In this document: positions 1 through 6,467 of the stretch, piece after piece
How positions within the stretch are numbered: position 1 is the stretch's first letter
How the letters are laid out: every line of letters begins with the position of its first letter
Source of the DNA: Actinomycetes bacterium
GTDB lineage: Bacteria > Actinomycetota > Acidimicrobiia > Acidimicrobiales > Palsa-688
Direction: 5' to 3'
Assembly (NCBI GenBank): GCA_021827225.1
Contig: JAKAXG010000085.1
Span: forward strand, 1-10,335
DNA length: 10,335 nt
The notes under the pieces: model-generated
Database searches by the model: none
Told to the model about the DNA's origin: nothing
What the model saw: the letters and a program-made list of their open reading frames with translations, nothing else
Program-made: the position numbers and the translations under genes

Positions 1-105
1 TCCGCAGCCGGTAGGCGCCGGACCTGCGTCCCCGCCCGCCGGCTGTTCGATCGACGAGCCGCGCCACGGTTCGACTGTATGCGCGTGCCCTGCACCTCGC
101 GCGTC

Positions 106-124
106 GAGGGCGCACGGGGTGCGC
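106..124 (+). promoter_or_regulatory. Ribosome binding site and start-codon hairpin of the first permease
   Basis: GAGGG at 106-110 lies 8 bases before the GTG at 119 and is the likely Shine-Dalgarno. The start codon sits in the 3' arm of a perfect 6-bp hairpin: GCGCAC (110-115), loop GGG, GTGCGC (119-124). The hairpin also covers the last base of the Shine-Dalgarno. No ATG, GTG, TTG or CTG occurs in this frame between the window edge and 119, although the frame is open to position 2. If 119 is not the start, the true start lies outside the window. I recognise no gene in 1-118. One frame has a stop at 12-14 that could end an upstream gene. Confidence 0.4.
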
Positions 125-1051
125 GTCGGCGCGGAGAGGATCACCCTCCCCTCTCCGCGCCGGCGGTCCCGTCGCGCACAGGGGAGCTGGGCTCGAAGAG
201 CACCGCTGCTCCCGGGGCTCCTCTACGTGATCATCGTGACCCAGGTGCCGTTCCTGTTCACCCTGTGGTACAGCTTCCAGAACTGGTCCCTTTCGGCGCC
301 GACCTCCAAGGGCTTCGCTGGAGTCAGTAACTACAGCCGCATCTTCGGGGACCCCCTGTTCCGGGGGGCCCTCGTGGTCACGGTGGAGCTGACGCTGCTG
401 ACCGTCGGCTTCTCCCTGGTGATCGGCACGGCGTTCGCCGTCCTGCTCGACCGGAAGTTCCTCGGGCGGAGCATCGTCCGGACCCTCATGATTACACCCT
501 TCCTGATCGTCCCAGCCGCCGCCGGGGAGGTGTGGAAGAACCTCATGCTGGACCCGTCGTTCGGGCTGCTCAACTACCTGCTCAGCCCCTTCGGTGTCCA
601 CCACGTCGCCTGGGCCAGCGTCCACCCGCTCATGTCGGACGTGATGGTGCAGGTGTGGGAGTGGACGCCCTTCATGACCCTGATCATCCTGGCCGGCCTG
701 CAGAGCCAGCCGACCGACATCATCGAGGCGGCCCGTGTCGACGGGGCCGGGAGCTGGGCGGTGTTCAGGGAGCTGACCCTGCCCCACCTGCGCTCCTACC
801 TGGAGCTGGGGATCCTGCTCGGAAGCATCTACCTGGTCACGTCGTTCGACATCGTCGACACCGTGACCAAGGGCGGTCCGGGCACGGCGACGCAGAACAT
901 CCCGTACTACCTGTACCAGATCATCCAGAACGGGGGGAATGTCGGTCAGGCCTCGGCGATCGGGGTGGTGACGGTGGTCATGACCCTGATCGTGGCGACG
1001 TTCGCTCTGCGCATGATCTCGAGCGTTTTCCGTCTGGAGCCAGCCCGATGA
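119..1051 (+). CDS. ABC transporter permease, MalF/SmoF type (polyol or sugar uptake)
   Basis: This is an inner-membrane subunit of a carbohydrate-uptake (CUT1) ABC importer, 310 residues. An Arg-rich N-terminus (residues 1-28) precedes about six hydrophobic segments near 30-52, 84-110, 118-138, 172-193, 226-246 and 278-300. The EAA loop that docks on the ATPase runs from E203 (EAARVDGAG) through the following LTLP at 220-222. KGGPGTATQNIPYYLYQ (251-267) resembles the matching segment of sorbitol/mannitol permeases as I remember them, hence the polyol suggestion. The stop overlaps the next start (ATGA, 1048-1051), implying translational coupling. The start is the only candidate in the window and keeps the first membrane segment. 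The family call is secure; the substrate is inference. No solute-binding protein is visible. Confidence 0.9.
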   Translation: MRVGAERITLPSPRRRSRRAQGSWARRAPLLPGLLYVIIVTQVPFLFTLWYSFQNWSLSAPTSKGFAGVSNYSRIFGDPLFRGALVVTVELTLLTVGFSLVIGTAFAVLLDRKFLGRSIVRTLMITPFLIVPAAAGEVWKNLMLDPSFGLLNYLLSPFGVHHVAWASVHPLMSDVMVQVWEWTPFMTLIILAGLQSQPTDIIEAARVDGAGSWAVFRELTLPHLRSYLELGILLGSIYLVTSFDIVDTVTKGGPGTATQNIPYYLYQIIQNGGNVGQASAIGVVTVVMTLIVATFALRMISSVFRLEPAR

Positions 1052-1938
1052 ACACGTCCACGTCAGCCACCAACGGGCAGCAGTCCCGTCACCTCCAGTT
1101 CAAGACCCGCAGCCGGGTGCTCGACCGGGTCATCGGGACGGGCTGGGGCGTGGTCGCCTGGGTGTGCGGCCTGATCTTCTTCTTGCCCGTCGCCTGGATG
1201 GTGATGACCGCCCTGAAGCCGGAGAGCCAGACGGCGGTCTGGCCGCCGAGGTTCAGCTTCAGCCCGACCCTGAGCGAGTTCCGGTCCGTCTTTTCCAACA
1301 ACGGGGCCGGGATCGGCGCCTACCTGATCCACTCCGCCGAGGCGACCGCCATCTCCACCGTGGCCGTCATCGTGCTCGCCGTCCCGGTGGCCTACGCGTT
1401 GTCGATCAGGCCGGTCGAGAAGTGGCGGGACGCGCTGTTCTTCTTCATCACCACCAAGATGCTTCCGGTGGCGGCAGCGATCATGCCGCTGTACGTGCTG
1501 TCGAAGGACCTGCACCTGCTCGACACCGTCTGGGTGCTGGTCCTGCTGTACACGTCGATGAACCTGCCGCTGGCGGTGTGGATGCTCCGCTCGTTCCTCC
1601 TCGAGATACCGACCGAGCTGCTGGAGGCGTCCCGCCTCGACGGGGCGTCGCTCAGGAGGGAGATGACGGAGGTCGTCCTGCCCATGGTGGCCCCCGGCAT
1701 CGCGGCAACGGCCCTGATCTGCGTGATATTCGCGTGGAACGAGCTGTTCCTCGCCGTCAACCTCACCGCCGTGCGCGCCACGACGATGCCCGTGTTCATC
1801 TCGGCCATACCCAGCGAGGGCCTGTACTACGGAACGCTGGCCGCCGAGGCGACCATCGCGTCGTTGCCGGTCATCATCGTCGGCTGGGTGGCCCAGCGTC
1901 AGCTGGTGCGCGGCCTGTCCATGGGAGCGATCAAATGA
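1048..1938 (+). CDS. ABC transporter permease, MalG/SmoG type (polyol or sugar uptake)
   Basis: This is the second inner-membrane subunit of the importer, 296 residues and full length for the family. Hydrophobic segments lie near 33-54, 98-119, 128-150, 160-180, 214-235 and 265-285. The ATPase-docking EAA loop begins at E193 (EASRLDGAS) and ends in VVLP (209-212). TTKMLPVAAAIMPLY (135-149) followed by LHLLDT (155-160) closely recalls mannitol/sorbitol MtlG/SmoG permeases, the strongest hint for a polyol substrate. The ATG at 1048 overlaps the upstream stop by four bases. Its protein would pair with the 119-1051 product as a heterodimeric channel. Substrate specificity resides largely in the absent binding protein, so the polyol call is moderate while the permease call is strong. 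Confidence 0.92.
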   Translation: MNTSTSATNGQQSRHLQFKTRSRVLDRVIGTGWGVVAWVCGLIFFLPVAWMVMTALKPESQTAVWPPRFSFSPTLSEFRSVFSNNGAGIGAYLIHSAEATAISTVAVIVLAVPVAYALSIRPVEKWRDALFFFITTKMLPVAAAIMPLYVLSKDLHLLDTVWVLVLLYTSMNLPLAVWMLRSFLLEIPTELLEASRLDGASLRREMTEVVLPMVAPGIAATALICVIFAWNELFLAVNLTAVRATTMPVFISAIPSEGLYYGTLAAEATIASLPVIIVGWVAQRQLVRGLSMGAIK

Positions 1939-1956
1939 TCTCCTCGCCGACCGAGT

Positions 1957-1965
1957 GGAGGGAAG
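1957..1965 (+). promoter_or_regulatory. Ribosome binding site deciding the ATPase start
   Basis: GGAGGGAAG at 1957-1965 is a strong Shine-Dalgarno, with its GGAGG 8 bases before ATG 1970. It favours that ATG over the in-frame GTG at 1955, which overlaps this site and would add five residues with no good ribosome binding site of its own. Confidence 0.7.
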
Positions 1966-1969
1966 AACC

Positions 1970-3121
1970 ATGGCGAGCGTGAGATACGAGGCGGCGAGCC
2001 GCATCTACTCCAAGGATGCCAAGCCGGCCGTGAACCGTCTGGACCTCCAGATCGAAGACGGGGAATTCGTCGTGTTGGTCGGCCCGTCCGGGTCCGGGAA
2101 GACCACGGCGCTCCGGATGCTGGCAGGTCTGGAGCCGACCGACGAGGGACGCATCCTCATCGAGGACCGGGATGTCACCCACGTCGTCCCCCAGGACCGG
2201 GACATCGCCATGGTCTTCCAGAACTACGCCCTGTACCCGCAGAAGACCGTTGCCGACAACATGGCCTTCGCCTTGAAGATGCAGGGCATGCCCAAAGAGG
2301 AGCGGTATCGCCGGGTCCGTGAGACGGCGGCAATGCTCGGTCTCGAGGACCTCCTCGACCGCAAGCCCAAGGCGCTGTCCGGAGGCCAGCGGCAACGGGT
2401 CGCGATGGGCCGGGCCATCGTGCGCGAACCTCGGGTGTTCCTCATGGACGAACCGCTGTCGAACCTCGACGCCAAGCTGCGGGTACAGACCCGCAGCCAG
2501 ATCGCCGAACTGCAGCGCCGCATCGGTGTCACGACCGTCTACGTGACCCACGACCAGGTGGAAGCCATGACCATGGGCACCCGGGTCGCCGTCCTCCACA
2601 ACGGCGAACTCCAGCAGTGCGCCAGTCCCCGCACGCTCTACGACGACCCGGCCAACCTCTTCGTCGCCGGGTTCATCGGGTCGCCGGCGATGAACCTGGT
2701 GACCGTCGGCTCCGACGGGCGTACCGCCCGCCTCGGGGGTCGTGCCATCGACCTTCCGTCCCACCTCGCCGGTGCCACAGGGAGTGACGGCCGGGTGGTC
2801 CTCGGTATCCGCCCGGAGCACCTGCAGATCGGTTCCGGCGGTGGGTCACGCGCCGTCGGGGGTGAGGTGGTACTGGTCGAGGAGCTCGGAGCCGACTCCT
2901 TCGTCCACGTCCGTATCGATGACCAGGACCGCCCGCTGGTGGTGCGGGCAGGGGGACGGAACCCACCCCGCCCGGGGGAGCAGGTGAGCGTGAGCATCGG
3001 CGTTGACGACATGTTCGCCTTCGATCCCGGCAGTGGCATCCGCCTGGGGGTCGCAACGCCGTCCGCCGGCGGCCTGCACGGGCAGGCTCCCCTGGTCGGC
3101 CAATCTATCGAGGAGGATTGA
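1970..3121 (+). CDS. ABC transporter ATP-binding protein, MalK/UgpC (CUT1) family
   Basis: This is the cytoplasmic ATPase that powers the importer, 383 residues. Visible motifs: Walker A GPSGSGKTT (38-46), Q-loop Q84, signature LSGGQ (136-140), Walker B FLMDEP (157-162), D-loop SNLDAKLR (164-171) and H-loop His194. The C-terminal part is the TOBE-type regulatory domain with GIRPEH (279-284), typical of MalK, UgpC and MsmX. A poorly conserved tail of about 25 residues follows. The gene lies 31 bases after the second permease and its TGA shares one base with the dehydrogenase ATG (TGATG, 3119-3123). ATPases of this family can serve several importers, so it need not be dedicated to the neighbouring permeases, though the operon layout suggests it is. 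Confidence 0.95.
   Translation: MASVRYEAASRIYSKDAKPAVNRLDLQIEDGEFVVLVGPSGSGKTTALRMLAGLEPTDEGRILIEDRDVTHVVPQDRDIAMVFQNYALYPQKTVADNMAFALKMQGMPKEERYRRVRETAAMLGLEDLLDRKPKALSGGQRQRVAMGRAIVREPRVFLMDEPLSNLDAKLRVQTRSQIAELQRRIGVTTVYVTHDQVEAMTMGTRVAVLHNGELQQCASPRTLYDDPANLFVAGFIGSPAMNLVTVGSDGRTARLGGRAIDLPSHLAGATGSDGRVVLGIRPEHLQIGSGGGSRAVGGEVVLVEELGADSFVHVRIDDQDRPLVVRAGGRNPPRPGEQVSVSIGVDDMFAFDPGSGIRLGVATPSAGGLHGQAPLVGQSIEED
3111..3116 (+). promoter_or_regulatory. Shine-Dalgarno of the dehydrogenase inside the ATPase gene
   Basis: A perfect AGGAGG lies inside the last codons of the ATPase gene, 4 bases before ATG 3121. With the TGATG overlap it supports termination-reinitiation coupling. It also argues against the TTG at 3118 as the start. 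Confidence 0.7.
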
Positions 3122-4125
3122 TGCGCGCAGTTGTGATCGAACACCCTGGCTCCGTCGGGGTGCGCCAGGCCCCGGACCCGACCCCGGGCCCGATGGACAT
3201 CGTGGTGGCGGTCCGCGCCTGTGGTGTGTGCGGAACGGACCTCCACATCATGCAGGGCGAGTTCCCCCCGACGCCGTACCCGATCATTCCCGGCCACGAG
3301 TTCTCCGGGGAGGTCGTGGAGGTCGGCGCCTCCGTTCCCGGATCGCTCGTGCGCACCGGGCAGCGGGTCGCCGTCGACCCCTCCCTGTTCTGCGGATACT
3401 GCCCTCCCTGCAGGAGAGGGCAGGGCAACCTCTGCGAGAACTGGGCGGCGATCGGAGACACCGTGAGCGGGGCCTTCGCCGAGTACGTGAAGGTGCCGGC
3501 CGCCAACGCCTACGCCCTTCCCGAGCACCTCGACTACAGGACCGGTGCGCTCGTCGAGCCGCTCTCGTGCGCGGTGCACGGGCTGGCTCGGGTGGGCGAT
3601 GTGCTGGCCAAGCGGGTCCTCGTCGTCGGCGCCGGGACCATGGGACTCCTGCTCCAGCAGCTGCTGCTGCGGGCCGGCGCAGCGTCGGTCACGGCGGTGG
3701 ACCGCCAGGCGAGCCGGCTGGAGGCGGCCAAGCATCTCGGCGCCGAGGCGGTCGCCACCGATCTGGCCGAACTGGGCGACGAGCGATTCGACATATGCGT
3801 CGACGCCACCGGAGCGCCGGCGGCCATCGAGGGTGCCTTCGACCGCTTGGAGCGGGGCGGGACGCTGCTGCTGTTCGGGGTGGCGAACGCCGACGTGTCG
3901 ACCGCGCTCTCGCCGTTCCGCATCTACAACGACGAACTCACCGTCGTCGGTTCGATGGCGGTGCTGCACAGCTTCGGCGAGGCGGTCGACCTGCTCGCTA
4001 CCGGCGCCGTCGATCCCAAGCCCCTGCTGGCCACGGACCCCTTCCCGCTGGACGGATTCACCGATGCCCTCGACGCGGTGCGGACCGGGCGGGGAGTGAA
4101 GGTGCAGGTGGACCCGACAGCCTGA
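3121..4125 (+). CDS. Zinc-dependent medium-chain dehydrogenase, sorbitol/polyol dehydrogenase-like
   Basis: This is a 334-residue member of the zinc alcohol dehydrogenase (MDR) family, full length. Catalytic zinc ligands are visible as C37 (CGVCGTD, 34-40), H59-E60 (GHE) and E146 (VEP). The four structural-zinc cysteines are C91, C94, C97 and C105. The Rossmann fold carries GAGTMG (170-175) and an acidic residue, D194, at the end of the second strand, which usually means NAD rather than NADP. Coupled to a polyol-type importer, it most plausibly oxidises the imported sugar alcohol (sorbitol, xylitol, arabitol or similar) to a ketose. L-threonine dehydrogenase or another alcohol dehydrogenase remains possible. 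The frame stays open for 25 codons after the TGA, to a TAG at 4201-4203, but the protein already ends where the family usually does. Confidence 0.88.
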   Translation: MRAVVIEHPGSVGVRQAPDPTPGPMDIVVAVRACGVCGTDLHIMQGEFPPTPYPIIPGHEFSGEVVEVGASVPGSLVRTGQRVAVDPSLFCGYCPPCRRGQGNLCENWAAIGDTVSGAFAEYVKVPAANAYALPEHLDYRTGALVEPLSCAVHGLARVGDVLAKRVLVVGAGTMGLLLQQLLLRAGAASVTAVDRQASRLEAAKHLGAEAVATDLAELGDERFDICVDATGAPAAIEGAFDRLERGGTLLLFGVANADVSTALSPFRIYNDELTVVGSMAVLHSFGEAVDLLATGAVDPKPLLATDPFPLDGFTDALDAVRTGRGVKVQVDPTA

Positions 4126-4143
4126 GCCGGGACACCGGCCGGA

Positions 4144-4193
4144 GGCACCAGCCTCGGGGAGCTGGCGGACCGGCTCGACGTCGAACTGGTGCC
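4144..4193. terminator. Nested inverted repeat between convergent genes (possible bidirectional terminator)
   Basis: A perfect 8-bp arm pair, GGCACCAG (4144-4151) and CTGGTGCC (4186-4193), encloses a second hairpin: GAGCTGG (4159-4165), loop CGGA, CCGGCTC (4170-4176), with one G-T wobble. It fills most of the 74-base gap between the dehydrogenase stop (4125) and the acyl-CoA synthetase stop (4200-4202). There is no T-run on either side, so as an intrinsic terminator it would be atypical. Confidence 0.35.
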
Positions 4194-4199
4194 CCGGGG

Positions 4200-5798
4200 C
4201 TAGGAGTCGGCCAGGCCGCGGTACTGGTCCCGCAGCTGCCGCTTGAGGATCTTGCCGCTCGGGTTCTTCGGCAGAGAGTCGGCGAGGACCACGTACTTGG
4301 GCCGCTTGTAGCCGGCCAGCCGGGTCCGGGCGTGGTCGAGGACGTCCCCCGGGGTGACGGTGCTGCCCGCCCGGGGGACGACCACCGCCGTCACCGCCTC
4401 CACCCACTGCGGATGGTTGATACCGAAGACGGCCACCTCGGCCACGCCGTCGAGCTCGAAGAGCACCTCCTCGACCTCCCGGCTGGCGACGTTCTCGCCG
4501 CCGGACTTGATCATGTCCTTGATGCGGTCCACCACCGACAGGTAACCGTCGGCGGTCATCACACCCAGGTCCCCGGAGTGGAACCAGCCGTTGCGGAAGG
4601 CGGCCGCCGTTTTTTCCTCTTCGTTGTAGTAGCCGAGGGTGGCGTGAGGGCTGCGATGGACTATCTCACCGACCGTCCCGGGAGGGACCGGCCGGTCCTC
4701 CTCGTCGACCACCGCCGTCTCCACATTGATGGCGGCCCGGCCCGCGCTGCCCGCCCGCGATGCCTGCTCGTCGGGCAGCAGAATGGTGGCCAGCGGGGCC
4801 ATCTCGGTCTGGCCGTAGAAGTTCCACAGCTGCAGCCCCGGCAGCCGCTCCTGCATCTCCTTCAGCACCTCGACCGGCATGGGGGACGCCCCGTAGTAGC
4901 CCTTGCGCAGCGAGGACAGGTCCGTCCGGTCGAAGTCGGGGTGTCGCAGGAGCGAGATCCACACGGTCGGAGGGCAGAAGATCTTGGTGACCCTCTCGGC
5001 CTCGACGGTCCGCAGCAGCCTGGCCGGGTCCGGGGACGGGAGGATGATGCTCCTCGCCCCCAGGTAGACATCGACGCAGAAGAAGCAGTCCAGCTGGGCG
5101 CAGTGGTACATGGGAAGGGAGTGCACCTCGACGTCGTCGGCCCCCATGCACCCGTCGACGATGCAGCTGACGTACTGCGCCATCAGCGACCGGCTGGAGA
5201 GCATCACCCCCTTCGGGCGCGACTCGGTGCCCGAGGTGTACATGAGCCGCAGCGGATCGTCGTCGCCGACCATCACGTCCGGCTCACCCGCCGGACCGCT
5301 GGACCACCAGCCGTCGACGTCCTCCCAGCCGGTCCCGGCCGGATCAGCGCCGCCGAGGCGGATACAGCCCCGCACGACCGGGTCGACCCCGGCCCCGGCG
5401 ACCGCCTCGTCCATGGTCGCCGCCAGTGCCGCCTCGGCCACCACCGCCCGGGCCCCGGAGTGCCCGAGGATGTAGGCGATCTCCCCGGAGTTGAGCATGA
5501 AGTTGACCGGCACCAGGACCACCCCCAGCTTGGCGGTGGCGAAGGTGAGCACGGCGAACTGCCAGCAGTTGTGCGACAGCAGCGCCAACCTGTCGCCCTT
5601 GACCAGACCGCGCTCGGTCAGGGCGTGGGCGGCGCGGTTGACCGCCTGATCGAACTCGGCGTAGGTGAAGCGCCCGCTGTCGGTGACCACCGCTACCCGG
5701 TCGGGATACCTGCGGGCGGTCCGGTGAAGGACGTCGCCCAGGCTGTGGCGCCGGGCCCGCGACACCGAATCGGCCACCTCTGCCGTCCCCTCCGTCAT
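4200..5798 (-). CDS. Acyl-CoA synthetase (AMP-forming, class I adenylate-forming enzyme)
   Basis: The enzyme activates a carboxylic acid with ATP to an acyl-adenylate and transfers it to CoA; 532 residues, normal length. Motifs: phosphate loop YTSGTESRPKG (187-197), a variant of the common TSGTTGxPKG; FYGQTE (327-332); SGD (408-410); hinge D424-R425 followed by K431 and GEN (434-436); catalytic Lys516 in NPSGKILK (512-519). There is no signal or membrane segment, so it is probably cytosolic or membrane-peripheral. The sequence recalls fatty-acyl or FadD-like ligases of actinobacteria, but the acid substrate cannot be read from motifs. ATG 5798 has AGGA (5806-5809) 7 bases upstream. The gene runs opposite to both neighbours and stands alone, and I see no functional link to the polyol operon. 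Confidence 0.92.
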   Translation of the reverse strand: MTEGTAEVADSVSRARRHSLGDVLHRTARRYPDRVAVVTDSGRFTYAEFDQAVNRAAHALTERGLVKGDRLALLSHNCWQFAVLTFATAKLGVVLVPVNFMLNSGEIAYILGHSGARAVVAEAALAATMDEAVAGAGVDPVVRGCIRLGGADPAGTGWEDVDGWWSSGPAGEPDVMVGDDDPLRLMYTSGTESRPKGVMLSSRSLMAQYVSCIVDGCMGADDVEVHSLPMYHCAQLDCFFCVDVYLGARSIILPSPDPARLLRTVEAERVTKIFCPPTVWISLLRHPDFDRTDLSSLRKGYYGASPMPVEVLKEMQERLPGLQLWNFYGQTEMAPLATILLPDEQASRAGSAGRAAINVETAVVDEEDRPVPPGTVGEIVHRSPHATLGYYNEEEKTAAAFRNGWFHSGDLGVMTADGYLSVVDRIKDMIKSGGENVASREVEEVLFELDGVAEVAVFGINHPQWVEAVTAVVVPRAGSTVTPGDVLDHARTRLAGYKRPKYVVLADSLPKNPSGKILKRQLRDQYRGLADS

Positions 5799-5804
5799 GG
5801 CGAC

Positions 5805-5810
5805 ATCCTA
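5805..5810 (-). promoter_or_regulatory. Candidate -10 element upstream of the acyl-CoA synthetase
   Basis: On the minus strand TAGGAT fits the actinobacterial TANNNT -10 form and ends 6 bases before the ATG, which would give a nearly leaderless message. The same bases overlap the AGGA proposed as ribosome binding site, so only one reading can be right. No convincing -35 is visible. Confidence 0.2.
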
Positions 5811-5830
5811 AGTGACATCTGGCACCGGAG

Positions 5831-5852
5831 CCCCTCCCCGTACCCCTCCCCG
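5831..5852 (-). repeat. Tandem 10-bp repeat forming a compact potential G-quadruplex
   Basis: CCCCTCCCCG occurs twice (5831-5840 and 5843-5852), separated by TA. The minus strand therefore has four G4 runs with loops of 1, 3 and 1 bases (A, TAC, A), a very favourable G-quadruplex arrangement. It lies on the coding strand 33-54 bases upstream of the acyl-CoA synthetase ATG, in the divergent region shared with the cold-shock gene. It may act as DNA in the promoter, as RNA in a leader, or as a direct-repeat protein site. Confidence 0.5.
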
Positions 5853-5894
5853 AACGGGACGGACAACGGAACGCCTCACCAGGTTCGTATACGC

Positions 5895-5900
5895 TACGCT
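5895..5900 (+). promoter_or_regulatory. Candidate -10 element for the cold-shock gene
   Basis: TACGCT fits TANNNT and follows the 8-bp palindrome CGTATACG (5886-5893), in the most A/T-rich part of this intergenic region. If used, it would give a leader of roughly 105 bases, in line with the long leaders of many cold-shock genes. No -35 match is visible at the usual spacing. Confidence 0.22.
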
Positions 5901-5937
5901 TCCTGACGAGGGTAGCTGTACTAGAGAGATTCCCTCC

Positions 5938-5981
5938 GGCCCGTTTCAGGGCCAGGCCGTGACCCGCTTGATCCACGGGTC
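5938..5981 (+). promoter_or_regulatory. Two tandem hairpins in the cold-shock gene leader
   Basis: Hairpin 1 is GGCCC (5938-5942), loop GTTTCA, GGGCC (5949-5953). Hairpin 2 is GACCCG (5961-5966), a 9-base loop, CGGGTC (5976-5981), extendable by one T-G wobble. They sit just upstream of a strong Shine-Dalgarno (AGGAGG 5997-6002, 9 bases before the ATG). Structured leaders control message stability and translation in known cold-shock genes; that role here is inference. Confidence 0.4.
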
Positions 5982-6011
5982 GAATCAGGCCAGGAAAGGA
6001 GGGGATCGCCA

Positions 6012-6215
6012 ATGGCAACCGGCACCGTTAAGTGGTTCAACTCCGAGAAGGGCTTCGGTTTCATCTCCCAAGACGACGGCGGTCCTGACGTGTTCGTGCA
6101 CTTCAGCGCCATCTCCGGGAACGGATACCGCAACCTCGAAGAGAACCAGAAGGTCGAATTCGAAATCACCCAGGGACCCAAGGGTCTCCAGGCCAGCAAC
6201 GTCTCAGCTCGCTGA
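6012..6215 (+). CDS. Cold-shock protein (CspA family, single CSD domain)
   Basis: This is a 67-residue single-stranded nucleic-acid binder, essentially one OB-fold cold-shock domain. RNP1 is KGFGFI (13-18) and RNP2 is VFVHF (27-31). The opening [10 protein letters not shown] is typical of actinobacterial Csp proteins. Such proteins act as RNA chaperones or antiterminators, in the cold or constitutively. The start is supported by AAAGGAGG ending 9 bases upstream. The gene has its own strong terminator, so it is likely transcribed alone, but the next gene is a DEAD-box RNA helicase, a common functional partner in RNA unwinding at low temperature. Whether this copy is cold-induced cannot be read from the sequence; the structured leader is compatible with it. 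Confidence 0.97.
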   Translation: MATGTVKWFNSEKGFGFISQDDGGPDVFVHFSAISGNGYRNLEENQKVEFEITQGPKGLQASNVSAR

Positions 6216-6220
6216 GCGAC

Positions 6221-6276
6221 CGAGCCAGGCTGCCGGGGCCGGCGAGCAATCGCTACGGCCCCGGCAGCGCTCGTTT
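6221..6276 (+). terminator. Strong hairpin terminator of the cold-shock gene
   Basis: A perfect 13-bp stem, GCTGCCGGGGCCG (6229-6241) with CGGCCCCGGCAGC (6256-6268), is capped by an inner 4-bp stem, GCGA (6242-6245) with TCGC (6250-6253), and a GCAA tetraloop of GNRA type. A 3-base bulge lower down, CGAGC (6221-6225) pairs with GCTCG (6269-6273), giving about 22 bp in all. Only TTT follows (6274-6276), so the T-run is short, as is common in G+C-rich actinobacteria. The stem begins 5 bases after the stop codon. Confidence 0.8.
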
Positions 6277-6288
6277 ACGGGCCCGTAA
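6275..6288. promoter_or_regulatory. Perfect 14-bp palindrome (operator candidate)
   Basis: TTACGGGCCCGTAA is a gap-free perfect palindrome directly after the cold-shock terminator and about 190 bases before the helicase start. Its A/T-rich ends and G/C core look like a dimeric regulator site. It could equally be a small extra hairpin of the terminator. Confidence 0.35.
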
Positions 6289-6317
6289 GTACCGCTGAGG
6301 CCGGTAGACCCTGACGC

Positions 6318-6450
6318 GGGGTCCGTAGGGCCAGGCCCGGTTTGGACCCCAACCGGCTAGACTGGCCGGAACGCTCAAGTCGAGCGGTCCGCCGCCCCCG
6401 GCCCAAACACCCGCTCCCGAGACACCGAGCGTGGTCGGTTGAAGCGGGTG
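6318..6450 (+). promoter_or_regulatory. Highly structured leader of the DEAD-box helicase
   Basis: Four successive inverted repeats precede the helicase. (1) GGGGTCC (6318-6324) with GGACCCC (6344-6350), enclosing GGGC/GCCC (6328-6331 and 6335-6338). (2) CCGGC (6353-6357) with GCCGG (6365-6369). (3) CGCTC (6372-6376) with GAGCG (6382-6386). (4) CACCCGCT (6408-6415) with AGCGGGTG (6443-6450), enclosing CCGA/TCGG (6417-6420 and 6435-6438). GAAGCGG is also directly repeated at 6441-6447 and 6450-6456. The transcription start is unknown, so part of this may be promoter rather than leader. No known riboswitch class is recognised. Confidence 0.4.
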
Positions 6451-6467
6451 AAGCGGTCCTGAAGTTC

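Noticed and set aside
1955..1969. GTG 1955 as the ATPase start
   Set aside because: It overlaps the GGAGGGAAG that serves ATG 1970 and has no ribosome binding site of its own; the ATG gives the usual family N-terminus.
2638..4407. A 589-codon minus-strand frame opposite the ATPase and dehydrogenase
   Set aside because: It is antisense to two well-supported genes and shows no recognisable domain or ribosome binding site.
3003..5906. A 967-codon open frame on the plus strand across the dehydrogenase and synthetase genes
   Set aside because: It overlaps two clear genes in other frames, its translation is low-complexity Arg/Gly/Pro/Val-rich, and long antisense frames are expected in G+C-rich DNA.
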